Source: Fusobacterium necrogenes
GTDB lineage: Bacteria > Fusobacteriota > Fusobacteriia > Fusobacteriales > Fusobacteriaceae
Assembly (NCBI RefSeq): GCF_900450765.1
Contig: NZ_UGGU01000003.1
Location: 186,001-250,000 of the forward strand
Reading direction: 5' to 3'
Length of the DNA stretch: 64,000 nucleotides
Shown here: positions 19,420-27,539 of the stretch, in pieces
Layout of the letters: each line of letters begins with the position of its first letter
How positions within the stretch are numbered: the stretch's first letter is position 1
The notes under the pieces: generated by a model
Told to the model about the DNA's origin: nothing
The model's database searches: none
What the model saw: only the letters and a program-made list of their open reading frames with translations
Position numbers and translations under genes: made by a program

Positions 19420-21615
19420 TTAATTTTTTAATTTGTATTTTAGAAGTTTTAAAGAATTTCCTACAACTAAGATTGTACTCATATTATGTATTATAGAACT
19501 ATAAATTGCAGGAAGTATTCCAGTAGCTCCTAAAACTAGAGCAAAAGAGTTAATACCTATTGCCATAGCAAAATTTTCTTTTATTGTCTTAACAGTTTTT
19601 TTAGAAAGGCCGATTACTTCTGGAACTAATAAAGGGTCATCTTTTGTAATAGTTATATCAGCTGCTTCCATAGCTACATCTGTTCTTGTGCTTCCTAGCG
19701 CTACACCTATATTTGCATATGATAGAGCAGGAGCATCATTTATTCCATCTCCTATCATAACTACATTGCTTCCTCTTGACTGTAAAGCTAAAATATTTCT
19801 TGCTTTATCTTCAGGAAGTAGCTCTGATTCATAGCTATCTATTGACATTCTAGAAGCTATAGTTTGAGCTTGTTGTTCTAAATCACCTGTAAGTAATACT
19901 ATTTCATCTATTCCCTGTCCTCTTAATCTATTTATAGTCCTTTTTATATTTTCTCTAGGTGGATCTGTAACTCCAATAAGTCCTATCAACTTGTCATTTT
20001 TAGCTACATATATTAGTATTTCTCCTCTACCTAAGATAAACTTCATTTCATCATGGGAGTTTTCTGTAGTAATACCGCTTTCTTCCATGAACTTTTTATT
20101 TCCTACTCTTATTATACTATTTTCTACTTCAGTTTCAATACCTCTTGCAACAACAATTTTATTTTCAGTATGATTAGGTATTTCTATACCTCTTTCTTTT
20201 ACTTCATTTAAAATTGCTATTGCTAAGGGATGAGTAGAGGTTTCTTCTGCTGCAGCTGCGTATGCGAGCATCATATTTTCACTTAGGCTTTTATCAAGTA
20301 GTTTTATGGTTTGAACTCTAGGTTTTCCCTCTGTGATTGTTCCAGTTTTATCAAAGATAATTGTATCTGCTTTAGATATCTCTTCTATATAGTTACTTCC
20401 CTTGATAAGTATTCCATTTTTTGCTGCTGTATTAATAGCTGCTGAAAAGGCTGCTGCTGTTGATAATCTTATTCCACAAGAGTAATCTATAACTAGCATA
20501 CTCATAGCTTTTTGAATATTTTTTGTAGCCCCATAGACTATACCAGCTAGTAAAAAGTTTAGAGGTATGAGTTGTGCTGAGAAATTATCAGCATAGTTTT
20601 GAATTTGAGCTTTATTAAAATTAGCATCTTCTACTAGTTTTATAATTCTTGAAACAGTTCTCTCATCTCCAACTTTTTCAGCTTCTATTGTGATATTTCC
20701 ACTTTTTATAATTGTTCCTGCGAAAACATTTTCACCGACTTTTTTAGTTACAGGCATGTATTCACCTGTTATAGAAGATTGGTCAATATAAGCTTCTCCT
20801 TTGGTTATTATACCGTCAACACTTATTTTTTCTCCGGTTTGGACAACTATTTTGTCTCCTTTATTGATTTCTTCGATTGCTACCTTTTGGATACTTCCAT
20901 TATCTGTCACTTTCCAAACATAGTTTTCACCAACGCTTAGCATATCTTTTATAGCTCCTCTGGTTTTTTTCATTGTATATACTGTAAGAAGTTCAGCAAA
21001 CTCTTCCATTATCATGATAGTAAGAGCTGTTTTTTCTTTACCAAGTAATAAACTACTTATTATGGCGCTAGAGCTTAATGTATCAGCATTAGGTCTTTTA
21101 TTTTTAACTAGACATCCCAGTCCATTTGATATAACAGGAGCAGCAAGAGAAAGTACTACTAAAGTGTTGGGATTAAGCAATCTTTTTATTCCTATAACTG
21201 GAGCTACAGGAGCTTTTTTAAATATGTTATATAGTAAAAGTATACCAGCAGCTGCCATTTTTTTTATAATTTCTTCAGGAGATTCCTCTTGTAACTTTCT
21301 TTCTATGACTATATTTTTATTACTTTCTATTTTTTCATTTTTGTATATCTCCACTAGATAAACATTTAAAGTGTTTTGGATAAAGGCTATCAAGTTATCA
21401 TCAGTGACGTTTATATCGTCAAAATAAATAACTACTGTTCCTGTGATACTACTAATTTTAGCACTTTTTATATATTTTACCTGTTCTAGTTGATTTTCTA
21501 TTTCAGTTTTCAATCTTCCCAAATATTTTAAAGACTTAGATTTTATACGAATTCTACCTCTTATCTTATGAACTACTTCACAATATAAGAGATGCCCATC
21601 ACTTCTACCATTCAT
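19420..21615 (-). CDS. P1B-type metal ATPase with R-rich N-terminus and SCG motif (FezB-like)
   Basis: 731 residues. The N-terminus carries VHKIRGRIRIKS (15-26) instead of a CxxC metal site. Actuator TGEYMP (283-288), phosphorylation DKTGT (422-426) and hinge GDGIND are intact, so it is a working P-type ATPase. The membrane metal motif is SCG (379-381), not CPC or CPH. As I recall, an R-rich N-terminus with a non-CPx SC motif characterises P1B-6 ATPases such as FezB, which are needed to form iron-containing ferrosomes. The neighbours (HMA-like, DUF6110-like) support this. The metal is inferred as iron but not shown. Confidence 0.85.
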   Translation of the reverse strand: MNGRSDGHLLYCEVVHKIRGRIRIKSKSLKYLGRLKTEIENQLEQVKYIKSAKISSITGTVVIYFDDINVTDDNLIAFIQNTLNVYLVEIYKNEKIESNKNIVIERKLQEESPEEIIKKMAAAGILLLYNIFKKAPVAPVIGIKRLLNPNTLVVLSLAAPVISNGLGCLVKNKRPNADTLSSSAIISSLLLGKEKTALTIMIMEEFAELLTVYTMKKTRGAIKDMLSVGENYVWKVTDNGSIQKVAIEEINKGDKIVVQTGEKISVDGIITKGEAYIDQSSITGEYMPVTKKVGENVFAGTIIKSGNITIEAEKVGDERTVSRIIKLVEDANFNKAQIQNYADNFSAQLIPLNFLLAGIVYGATKNIQKAMSMLVIDYSCGIRLSTAAAFSAAINTAAKNGILIKGSNYIEEISKADTIIFDKTGTITEGKPRVQTIKLLDKSLSENMMLAYAAAAEETSTHPLAIAILNEVKERGIEIPNHTENKIVVARGIETEVENSIIRVGNKKFMEESGITTENSHDEMKFILGRGEILIYVAKNDKLIGLIGVTDPPRENIKRTINRLRGQGIDEIVLLTGDLEQQAQTIASRMSIDSYESELLPEDKARNILALQSRGSNVVMIGDGINDAPALSYANIGVALGSTRTDVAMEAADITITKDDPLLVPEVIGLSKKTVKTIKENFAMAIGINSFALVLGATGILPAIYSSIIHNMSTILVVGNSLKLLKYKLKN

Positions 21616-21616
21616 C

Positions 21617-22000
21617 TTATTTTCCTTTCTTTAATTCTTTACATAAAATTTCATAAAATTTATCTAAGTTTTTCTCTATCTCCTCAACTGACATTTTATT
21701 GTAAACATCTTCATTTTCAACTATTTTTTTCCATACAAAATTTAACCAATCTAGAATCTTTTTTTCGTTTGTAAGTTGTGGATTATATGTTACAAGTACT
21801 TTACTTGTAATATATGAATAGGTGATCTCTTCTATTCCTTTTTCCATTTTGATTATACTTGTAGTATAATGTTCATATTTTTTCATATCTTCAGGAACTT
21901 TATCTAATCCAGGAAATTGTAATCTTAGTCTCCCTGGAATACTATGAATTACCTTTATTTTATTAAAGTATAAAAAAGCTGATTTTAAGAGACTATTCAC
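21617..22000 (-). CDS. HMA-like R-rich protein of fez-like locus
   Basis: 127 residues. IHSIPGRLRLQF (19-30) is the R-rich motif shared across the operon, followed by an HMA-like strand-helix pattern without cysteine ligands and a helical C-terminus. There is no strong membrane segment. GTG start at 22000 with a GGAGGA site; it overlaps the stop of the upstream gene by one base (TAGTG) and lies one base from the ATPase start. It is probably an accessory partner of the P1B ATPase. Confidence 0.65.
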   Translation of the reverse strand: MNSLLKSAFLYFNKIKVIHSIPGRLRLQFPGLDKVPEDMKKYEHYTTSIIKMEKGIEEITYSYITSKVLVTYNPQLTNEKKILDWLNFVWKKIVENEDVYNKMSVEEIEKNLDKFYEILCKELKKGK

Positions 22001-22494
22001 TATTTTCCTCCTTTAGATATAATGTTGTATCCCCACCATAACAAATTGACACCATTTGGCATTATAGGATTTTGTCTAACTTTTCTTATTCCGTATATTA
22101 TAAATAAAAGAGCTATCGAAGTCTTTAAATCTAATATGCCTTTTGTTTTGTTATAAATCATGAAATCTATACTCTCAAGCATCTCATTCATAAAAGAGAA
22201 AATTTTTCCATTTTTCTTTTCAAAAACCTCATCTTCTAAGCCTAGAACATTGAGCACAGCACCCATAAGTGTTATAGGATCAATAAGTTCTTCAGAAAAC
22301 TTTATAAGAACACTTCCTATTAAGGTATTTACAGTCATATCCTCTATCCCATCAAAAGTAGAAAATTTTTCAATTAAAGATTTTGCTTTTTCCTCATCAC
22401 CTATGAGGATGTTAACTTTTAATCTTAATCTACCTTTTATATAATGTTGTACTTCTAATATTCCATAAAAGTCTGGGAGCATATTTTTGTTCAT
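22000..22494 (-). CDS. HMA-like R-rich membrane protein, first gene of fez-like locus
   Basis: 164 residues. It opens with an HMA-like domain containing QHYIKGRLRLKV, the same R-rich motif, then a hydrophobic segment near 127-140 (SIALLFIIYGI) and a short second one. It lacks CxxC. As the first gene it is preceded by a strong promoter. Together the four R-rich proteins of this operon share one motif at the same place in each, suggesting a common binding surface. The specific role is unknown. Confidence 0.65.
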   Translation of the reverse strand: MNKNMLPDFYGILEVQHYIKGRLRLKVNILIGDEEKAKSLIEKFSTFDGIEDMTVNTLIGSVLIKFSEELIDPITLMGAVLNVLGLEDEVFEKKNGKIFSFMNEMLESIDFMIYNKTKGILDLKTSIALLFIIYGIRKVRQNPIMPNGVNLLWWGYNIISKGGK

Positions 22495-22541
22495 TTGATC
22501 ACCTTTTATTTATAATTTATACTTATTTAGTTTATTGTCAT

Positions 22542-22570
22542 AGTATACACTTTTTTTTTTAATAATTCAA
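22542..22570 (-). promoter_or_regulatory. promoter of the fez-like operon
   Basis: On the minus strand TTGAAT (22570-22565), a 17-base spacer rich in A, and TATACT (22547-22542), about 48 bases upstream of the first gene. An AT-rich region upstream (GATAATTCTGATATTTTATAT) might hold a Fur-like site, but no clean palindrome could be fixed. Confidence 0.6.
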
Positions 22571-22611
22571 TACGTTTTAAGATAATTCTGATATTTTATA
22601 TCGGATATGAA

Positions 22612-22650
22612 ATATAAAAAGCAGACCTTATATTGGACTGCTTTTCACAT
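22612..22650 (-). terminator. terminator after the DUF2023 gene
   Basis: On the minus strand AAAAGCAG and CTGCTTTT form a hairpin between about 22617 and 22646, with a T run leftward. It separates the flavodoxin unit from the fez-like operon. Confidence 0.65.
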
Positions 22651-22995
22651 TTAACTAACTTTTTTTCTGCTTATGTATCTTTTACATTGTTGTTGTATAT
22701 TGTAACCTAGTAATACTCCTAGTATAAAATCCTCTTCTGCCGAATATTCTCTAAGTGAACTTTTTTTGAATTTTTTTAAAACTTCTATACATTCAGATGT
22801 ACCAAAGAAAATATTAACATAATTAGATTTTAGAGACTCTAAAATATATGTATAACTAGATTTATCTAATCTTTCTTTAATTATTTCAAAATTTTCAGTA
22901 GTAGTAGTTAAAAGAGCCAAACTTCTAAGACCTTTATTCAATTCATATATCATATGAAAAAATACACCAAGTTCATTTCTCTTTTGTTCACTCAT
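22651..22995 (-). CDS. DUF2023-like protein next to flavodoxin
   Basis: 114 residues, soluble and helical. Features include LGVFFHMIYELNKGLRSLALLT near the start, a NIFFG segment and LGVLLGYNIQQQCKRY near the end. It matches my memory of DUF2023, a small family repeatedly found beside flavodoxin in Fusobacteria and Campylobacterota. It starts one base after the flavodoxin stop, so the two are co-translated. No function is established; a role in handling flavodoxin is inference. Confidence 0.65.
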   Translation of the reverse strand: MSEQKRNELGVFFHMIYELNKGLRSLALLTTTTENFEIIKERLDKSSYTYILESLKSNYVNIFFGTSECIEVLKKFKKSSLREYSAEEDFILGVLLGYNIQQQCKRYISRKKVS

Positions 22996-22996
22996 A

Positions 22997-23473
22997 TTAT
23001 TTTACCATTTCTACCCAAGCATTTATTCTTTCGTCTGTAAGTTCACTTTGGTTGTTTTCATCGATTACTAGTCCTACAAACTCATCATCTACTACTGCTC
23101 TTGAACTACTAAAAGAATAACCATCAGTTGAAGTTTTTCCTACTAAAGTTATTCCCATATCTTTAATTTCTTCATAGATAGCACCTATTGCATCTACGAA
23201 TGTATCTCCAAATCCAGCTTGGTCTCCTACACCAATAAGAGCTATTTTTTTCCCAGATAAGTTTTTAGTTTTTAATTTATCTAATGCATCATACCAATCA
23301 TCTTGTAAGTCACCCATTCCCCAAGTAGAAGTAGCAAATATAGCAAAATCATAATCCTCTACTTTATCTATTTCAGTAGCTGGTAAAACCTCAGCTCCTA
23401 ATAACTCTCCTACTTTTCCTGCTATCATCTCAGTTGTTCCTGTTGTACTTCCAAAGAAAATTGCTGTTTTCAT
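22997..23473 (-). CDS. fldA: flavodoxin
   Basis: 158 residues, the usual length of long-chain flavodoxins. The FMN phosphate loop is GSTTGTTEMIA (8-18). STWGMGDLQDDW supplies the 50s-loop tryptophan and VGDQAGFGDTF the second flavin loop. It is a soluble low-potential electron carrier that replaces ferredoxin when iron is scarce. A near-perfect consensus promoter lies upstream. Its position beside a fez-like locus fits an iron-starvation role. Confidence 0.95.
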   Translation of the reverse strand: MKTAIFFGSTTGTTEMIAGKVGELLGAEVLPATEIDKVEDYDFAIFATSTWGMGDLQDDWYDALDKLKTKNLSGKKIALIGVGDQAGFGDTFVDAIGAIYEEIKDMGITLVGKTSTDGYSFSSSRAVVDDEFVGLVIDENNQSELTDERINAWVEMVK

Positions 23474-23506
23474 AATTAACCTCCTCTAAACTTCTAATCT
23501 AACACA

Positions 23507-23535
23507 ATTATACTATCTTTTATTTTGTTTGTCAA
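23507..23535 (-). promoter_or_regulatory. consensus promoter of fldA
   Basis: On the minus strand TTGACA (23535-23530), a 17-base spacer and TATAAT (23512-23507), both boxes perfect. The start site would lie about 25-30 bases before the AGGAGG site of fldA. Confidence 0.85.
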
Positions 23536-23547
23536 ATTATTTATAAA

Positions 23548-23593
23548 AAAAATAAAAAGAGAAGTATAGTAATCCAAACTATACTCTCTTTTA
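23548..23593 (-). terminator. terminator of the MerR-flavoprotein operon
   Basis: On the minus strand AAAAGAGAGTATAGT (23592-23578) pairs with ACTATACTTCTCTTTT (23570-23555, one bulge), followed by a T-rich run. It lies after the cyclophilin-like gene and before the fldA promoter. Confidence 0.8.
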
Positions 23594-23610
23594 TCTCTTG
23601 AAAAATATCT

Positions 23611-24069
23611 TTAATTTTTTATATATTTTGTAAAAATTATTTCTAGATTATGGTCAGTTTCACTAATATTTTTTTGTAATCTATCTTTTTCAACTATCCT
23701 TCCTAGTTTTGTATAACTATATGAAGTATAAAAACTTTTATAAAATAGCACTATACAATCATCGCCATATAACATTAAATCTCCAACTTCTATATTTCCA
23801 CTATAACTTCTATCACTGGGAATTTTTTTAGAGATTATTCCATATTTTTCATTTCCATTTAATTCCTTTACTTTAATTTTTAAAGGTAATCTTTCTAAAA
23901 ATATATCAGCACTTTTATTATCTTCTAACTCTACTTTGTAATGTTCATTTTTTATAATAACTTCTATAATTCTCATATTACTTTCCTCTATATTAACAGC
24001 TTTACATATAAAATGAAAACTTAAAAATAAAATTATATAAATTTTTCTAAACATTTTTTCCAAGTTCAT
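23611..24069 (-). CDS. exported cyclophilin-like fold protein
   Basis: 152 residues with an N-terminal signal sequence (IYIILFLSFHFICKAV). The rest resembles the bacterial cyclophilin-like family (PF18050 type): LEDNKSADIFLERLPLKIKV, then YSGNIEVGDLMLYGDDCIVLFYKSF and a final KLGRI. The function of that family is unsettled. The start overlaps the flavoprotein gene by 23 bases; an inner ATG at 24054 overlapping by 8 bases (ATGTTTAG) is equally possible. It is the last gene of the MerR-headed operon. Confidence 0.65.
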   Translation of the reverse strand: MNLEKMFRKIYIILFLSFHFICKAVNIEESNMRIIEVIIKNEHYKVELEDNKSADIFLERLPLKIKVKELNGNEKYGIISKKIPSDRSYSGNIEVGDLMLYGDDCIVLFYKSFYTSYSYTKLGRIVEKDRLQKNISETDHNLEIIFTKYIKN

Positions 24070-24589
24070 AAGCCTCTCTTAACTTTTCTTCATATCTCTT
24101 TATAGAGCCTACTACATCAGCTCCAACACCTCTTACTACTCCTTTTAATCTGCTATTTTCAAAACATTCAATCCAACCTTCCAATCCCATTATTGCTCTA
24201 TCGATAGCTCTTTCATCTGTATCTGCTGCAGTTGCTAAAAGATAGATATCTTTAAATTGGTATTCACTTGGAAATAGAGGATTTGTTCTATCTAATAGAG
24301 TCTTCATCTGTCCTGCCATCTCATAAAAATATATTGGAGTGGAAAAAACTACTACATCAGAATTTTTTATTTTTTCTATAATCTCATTAGCATCATCTTT
24401 TATTATACATTTTCCTGTATTTTGACAACTTAAACAACCTTTACAAAATTCTATTTTTTTATTTACTAAAGATACTTTCTCCACAATATTTTGGCTTTCC
24501 TCTGCTCCCTTTAAAAAATAGTCAGCTAAAATATCCGAATTTCCTTTCTTTCTAAGAGTAGTTGATATTACTAAAACTTTTTTATTCAT
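24047..24589 (-). CDS. NAD(P)H-dependent FMN reductase / flavoprotein
   Basis: 180 residues of flavodoxin-like fold. The N-terminal ISTTLRKKGNSDILA is the FMN phosphate loop of the NADPH-dependent FMN reductase family. FCKGCLSCQNTGKCIIKDD holds four cysteines in the CxxCxxCx5C pattern of iron-sulfur flavoproteins and their relatives, and STPIYFYEMAGQMKTLLDR is the conserved flavin-edge segment. It overlaps the metallophosphoesterase stop by 4 bases. It probably reduces quinones or other electrophiles under the control of the MerR gene of the same operon. Confidence 0.82.
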   Translation of the reverse strand: MNKKVLVISTTLRKKGNSDILADYFLKGAEESQNIVEKVSLVNKKIEFCKGCLSCQNTGKCIIKDDANEIIEKIKNSDVVVFSTPIYFYEMAGQMKTLLDRTNPLFPSEYQFKDIYLLATAADTDERAIDRAIMGLEGWIECFENSRLKGVVRGVGADVVGSIKRYEEKLREAYELGKNV

Positions 24590-25673
24590 ATTTCTCCTTC
24601 CTTTCTCAAAATATTTATAATAACATACTCTGAATTTCCTGCTGTTCTAATAGGATAACCCCAACCACTCAATCCAGATGTTACTATTACATTAAAATTC
24701 TCAAACTCCTTTTGTCCATAAATTAACTCTGCTAAATTAAAAAATTTTATTAATAGATTAAAAGGAAAAATCTGTCCATTGTGAGTATGCCCAGATATTT
24801 GAAGATTATATCCTAATTTACTATTTTTTTCTAAATCTGTAGGTTGATGACTTGCTACTATTATATATTTATTTTTATCCACTTCTTTTATAAGCTCTTC
24901 ACTATCTTTTTTATTTTTAAATATTCTATCCTTTCTTCCTACAAGATTAATATCTTTATTAATATCAATACCTTTATCTTCTAATATATAAATATTTTCC
25001 TTTTCTATTGCTTCTTTTAACTCCTTTAAAGTATAATTAGGTTTTTTAGTATATCTAGACATATCGTGATTTCCATATATAAAATACAGTCCATATCTAT
25101 TTTTTATCTTCCCTAAAATTTTAAATACCTCTTTTACTCCTTGTAGAGTAGTTCCTTCATCTACTATATCTCCACCTAATATTAAAAAATCTAAATTTTC
25201 TTTATTTAATTTCTCTACAACTTTTTCTAATTTTTCCATATTTAAAGAGTTCCCATAGTGTATATCACTTATAAATCCTATTTTATATCCTTTTTCTGAA
25301 ATATTTTTTTCTGTAAATATATTATACTCTACTCTCTTTATATTATTGATATTATAATATCCATAACAAAATAATAAGAAAGTTAATAAAATTGGTAAAG
25401 AAAAACTATTATAGAGAAAACTCCAACCTTTTAAATCTATTTTTTTAATATTAAATTTAAAATTTCTATTACTATTCCTATTTCAAAAAGATGAAGTAGT
25501 ATTAAAAACCACATTCCAAAAATATTTATTCCTGGAATCATTATTAATAATAAAATTATAATTACTACTAATTTACTAAAATTAAATTCTCCCCAACTAT
25601 TTATTCTCAATAACACTGTATAAAAATACATTGTCATTATTCCTAATAATATAATAGGGATTATTCTAAACAA
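24586..25673 (-). pseudogene. membrane metallophosphoesterase split by a frameshift
   Basis: Two reading frames make one protein of about 362 residues, the length usual for YkuE/YkoQ-type enzymes. Segment one (25673-25437, 78 residues) gives the first membrane helices and stops at TAG. Segment two continues in the -1 frame: a further helix, then GFISDIHYGNS (the DxH metal motif), GGDIVDE, YGNHD and SGHTHNGQIFP, a complete calcineurin-like phosphoesterase. A start at the internal Met (25239) would lose DxH. The break lies on seven A residues (25446-25440) read as TTA AAA AAA TAG, an A AAA AAA slip site. Indel, sequencing error or real -1 shifting are all possible. Confidence 0.75.
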
Positions 25674-26050
25674 TCTTTTTCCTCCTTTATACTTTTTTCT
25701 ATATCTATTGTATAAACTCTCTCTATTTTTTTATTTAAATATTCTAAAGTCTCTTTTAACTCCTCTATTTTACTTACCAACTCTTCTCTTTGCTCAATAA
25801 GTAAATTTTTTCTTGACTCTTTAGTAGAATCTCCTAATTGATATAAAGTTACATATTCTATTAAAACCTCTATTGGAAGTCCAGCTTTCCTCATACATTT
25901 TATAAAATTTATCCATCCAATAGAGTTTTCATCATAATCTCTTATTCCACTTTTATTTCTTGGTACTGGTGGAATAAGTCCTATTCTCTCATAATATCTT
26001 AAAGTATCTGCACTTAACTCAAGCTTTTTACTTACTTCTGCTATTGTCAT
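25661..26050 (-). CDS. MerR family transcriptional regulator (AdhR/NmlR-like)
   Basis: 129 residues. The winged HTH opens with TIAEVSKKLELSADTLRYYERIGLIPP, the MerR signature, followed by a dimerisation coiled coil (about 85-120). FIKCMRKAGLPIE carries a single cysteine near 52, as in AdhR/NmlR aldehyde-responsive regulators. It has no metal-binding tail. It heads the operon that continues with the phosphoesterase, flavoprotein and cyclophilin-like genes and overlaps the next gene by 13 bases. A palindromic operator lies in its own 19-base-spaced promoter, so autoregulation is likely. Confidence 0.88.
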   Translation of the reverse strand: MTIAEVSKKLELSADTLRYYERIGLIPPVPRNKSGIRDYDENSIGWINFIKCMRKAGLPIEVLIEYVTLYQLGDSTKESRKNLLIEQREELVSKIEELKETLEYLNKKIERVYTIDIEKSIKEEKDCLE

Positions 26051-26080
26051 ATTAACCTCTCCTTTTATTCTCTTTCTTCT

Positions 26081-26111
26081 ACAATAACATTTAGAGTATA
26101 CTCTAAGTCAA
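26081..26111 (-). promoter_or_regulatory. MerR-type promoter and operator
   Basis: On the minus strand TTGACT (26111-26106), a 19-base spacer and TATTGT (26086-26081). The 16-bp palindrome TTAGAGTATACTCTAA (26091-26106) fills the spacer. A long 19-base spacer with a centred dyad is the hallmark of MerR-activated promoters. Confidence 0.85.
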
Positions 26112-26123
26112 GTATTTTTTATA

Positions 26124-26157
26124 AAAAAAATGCTGGCATATTCTACCAACATTTCTT
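26124..26157 (-). terminator. terminator after the gltP-like gene
   Basis: On the minus strand AAATGTTGG pairs with CCAGCATTT (one G-U pair) around a 9-base loop, followed by a T8 run. It ends transcription of the symporter gene before the MerR promoter. Confidence 0.75.
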
Positions 26158-26165
26158 TAAAGATT

Positions 26166-27410
26166 TTATATAGCTTCTTTTAGTTGTTCTCCCTCTGTTT
26201 TAGCAATGACTAAAGTACAAACTGCATCTCCAGTGATATTTATCATTGTTCTAAACATATCAACAAATCTATCTATTCCCATTACTAGTCCTATTCCTTC
26301 AAGTGGAAGACCTACTTGTACTAATACCATTCCTAGCATTATAACTCCAACTCCAGGAACACCTGCAGTTCCTATTGAAGCTAAAGTTGCTGTAAGTATT
26401 ATTGTAATATAATTTCCCATTGTTAAATCTACTCCATATATCTGTGCTATAAATATTGTTGCAACTCCTTGCATTACTGCTGTACCATCCATATTTATTG
26501 TATTTCCTAATGGGATAGTAAATGATGAAATTGCTTTTGATACCCCAAATGTCTCTTGCATTGATTTTAAAGATGATGGAAGACAAGCACTACTTGAAGC
26601 AGTAGAGAAACCAACCATCATAGTAGGAGCAAAATTTTTAAAGAATTTTATAGGGTTATATTTTCCAAATAATACTAGAATTCCTTGATATGTAACTAAG
26701 CAATGAATAAATAGTATTATTACAACACCTATAAAATATTTAAATAGAGGTAATAGTGCTACATATCCTAATGTTGTAAATGTCTTAGCTATCAATCCAT
26801 AAACTCCAAATGGTGCAAATATCATTATTATTTCTACTAATTTTAAACTTAAAGAATTTCCCTCTTCAAATACTTTTTTTATGTTACTAGCTTTATCTCC
26901 TAAAAGAGAGAGTGAAATTCCCACAAGGATAGCAAAAACTATAATTTGTAACATATTTCCAGTTGCCATAGCTTCTGCAGGATTTATTGGGATCATCTCA
27001 AGTAATATATCAACAAAGGGCTTAGTTTCAGAAACAGTTACCTCAGATACAGCAATATCACCTATTCTAACACCTTTACCAGGATTTATTATATTTCCTC
27101 CAACTAAAGCTAAAATAACAGCAAAAGCAGTTGTAGAAAGATAGAATACTAAGGTTTTTATTCCTATTCTTCCTAATTTAGTAACATCTTCTATACCGGC
27201 TGCACCTATGACTAAAGAGCATAAAACTAAAGGTACTACTACCATTCTTATAGCTCTTACAAATCCATTACCTAAAAGATTGAAAACAAAATTAAGTAAA
27301 TATTTACTTACAAATGGATTATCTTTTAATGGATGTAAAACTAATCCTGTAATTACTCCTAATATTAAAGCTATAAAAATTTTTGTAGTTAAACTTAATT
27401 TTTTACTCAT
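26166..27410 (-). CDS. Na+ (or H+):dicarboxylate/glutamate symporter
   Basis: 414 residues of the DAACS family (GltP/GltT/DctA), an inner-membrane importer of glutamate, aspartate or C4-dicarboxylates. About eight hydrophobic spans are visible. Family hallmarks are the serine-rich reentrant loop FSTASSSACLPSS, NTINMDGTAVMQG (cation/substrate site) and the GVPGVGVIML loop with its glycines. Single gene with promoter upstream and terminator downstream. Substrate cannot be fixed; fusobacteria use amino acids heavily, so glutamate or aspartate is a reasonable inference. Confidence 0.9.
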   Translation of the reverse strand: MSKKLSLTTKIFIALILGVITGLVLHPLKDNPFVSKYLLNFVFNLLGNGFVRAIRMVVVPLVLCSLVIGAAGIEDVTKLGRIGIKTLVFYLSTTAFAVILALVGGNIINPGKGVRIGDIAVSEVTVSETKPFVDILLEMIPINPAEAMATGNMLQIIVFAILVGISLSLLGDKASNIKKVFEEGNSLSLKLVEIIMIFAPFGVYGLIAKTFTTLGYVALLPLFKYFIGVVIILFIHCLVTYQGILVLFGKYNPIKFFKNFAPTMMVGFSTASSSACLPSSLKSMQETFGVSKAISSFTIPLGNTINMDGTAVMQGVATIFIAQIYGVDLTMGNYITIILTATLASIGTAGVPGVGVIMLGMVLVQVGLPLEGIGLVMGIDRFVDMFRTMINITGDAVCTLVIAKTEGEQLKEAI

Positions 27411-27472
27411 TGTCCTCTCCCTTGAAAATTATTTTCTTTTTTTTATCATTTTAAAAAAATATTACAAAATTA

Positions 27473-27504
27473 ATTATATCATATTTGATGAAAAAATCAA
27501 ATAT
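27473..27504 (-). promoter_or_regulatory. promoter and inverted repeat upstream of the symporter
   Basis: On the minus strand TTGATT (27500-27495), a 16-base spacer and TATAAT (27478-27473). ATATTTGAT (27481-27489) and ATCAAATAT (27496-27504) form a perfect 9-bp inverted repeat overlapping the -35 and spacer. It could be an operator, or on the plus strand, with its T run, a terminator remnant. Confidence 0.55.
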
Positions 27505-27539
27505 TTTTTGAGAAATTTAAAAAATTATTTTCTTTAAGT

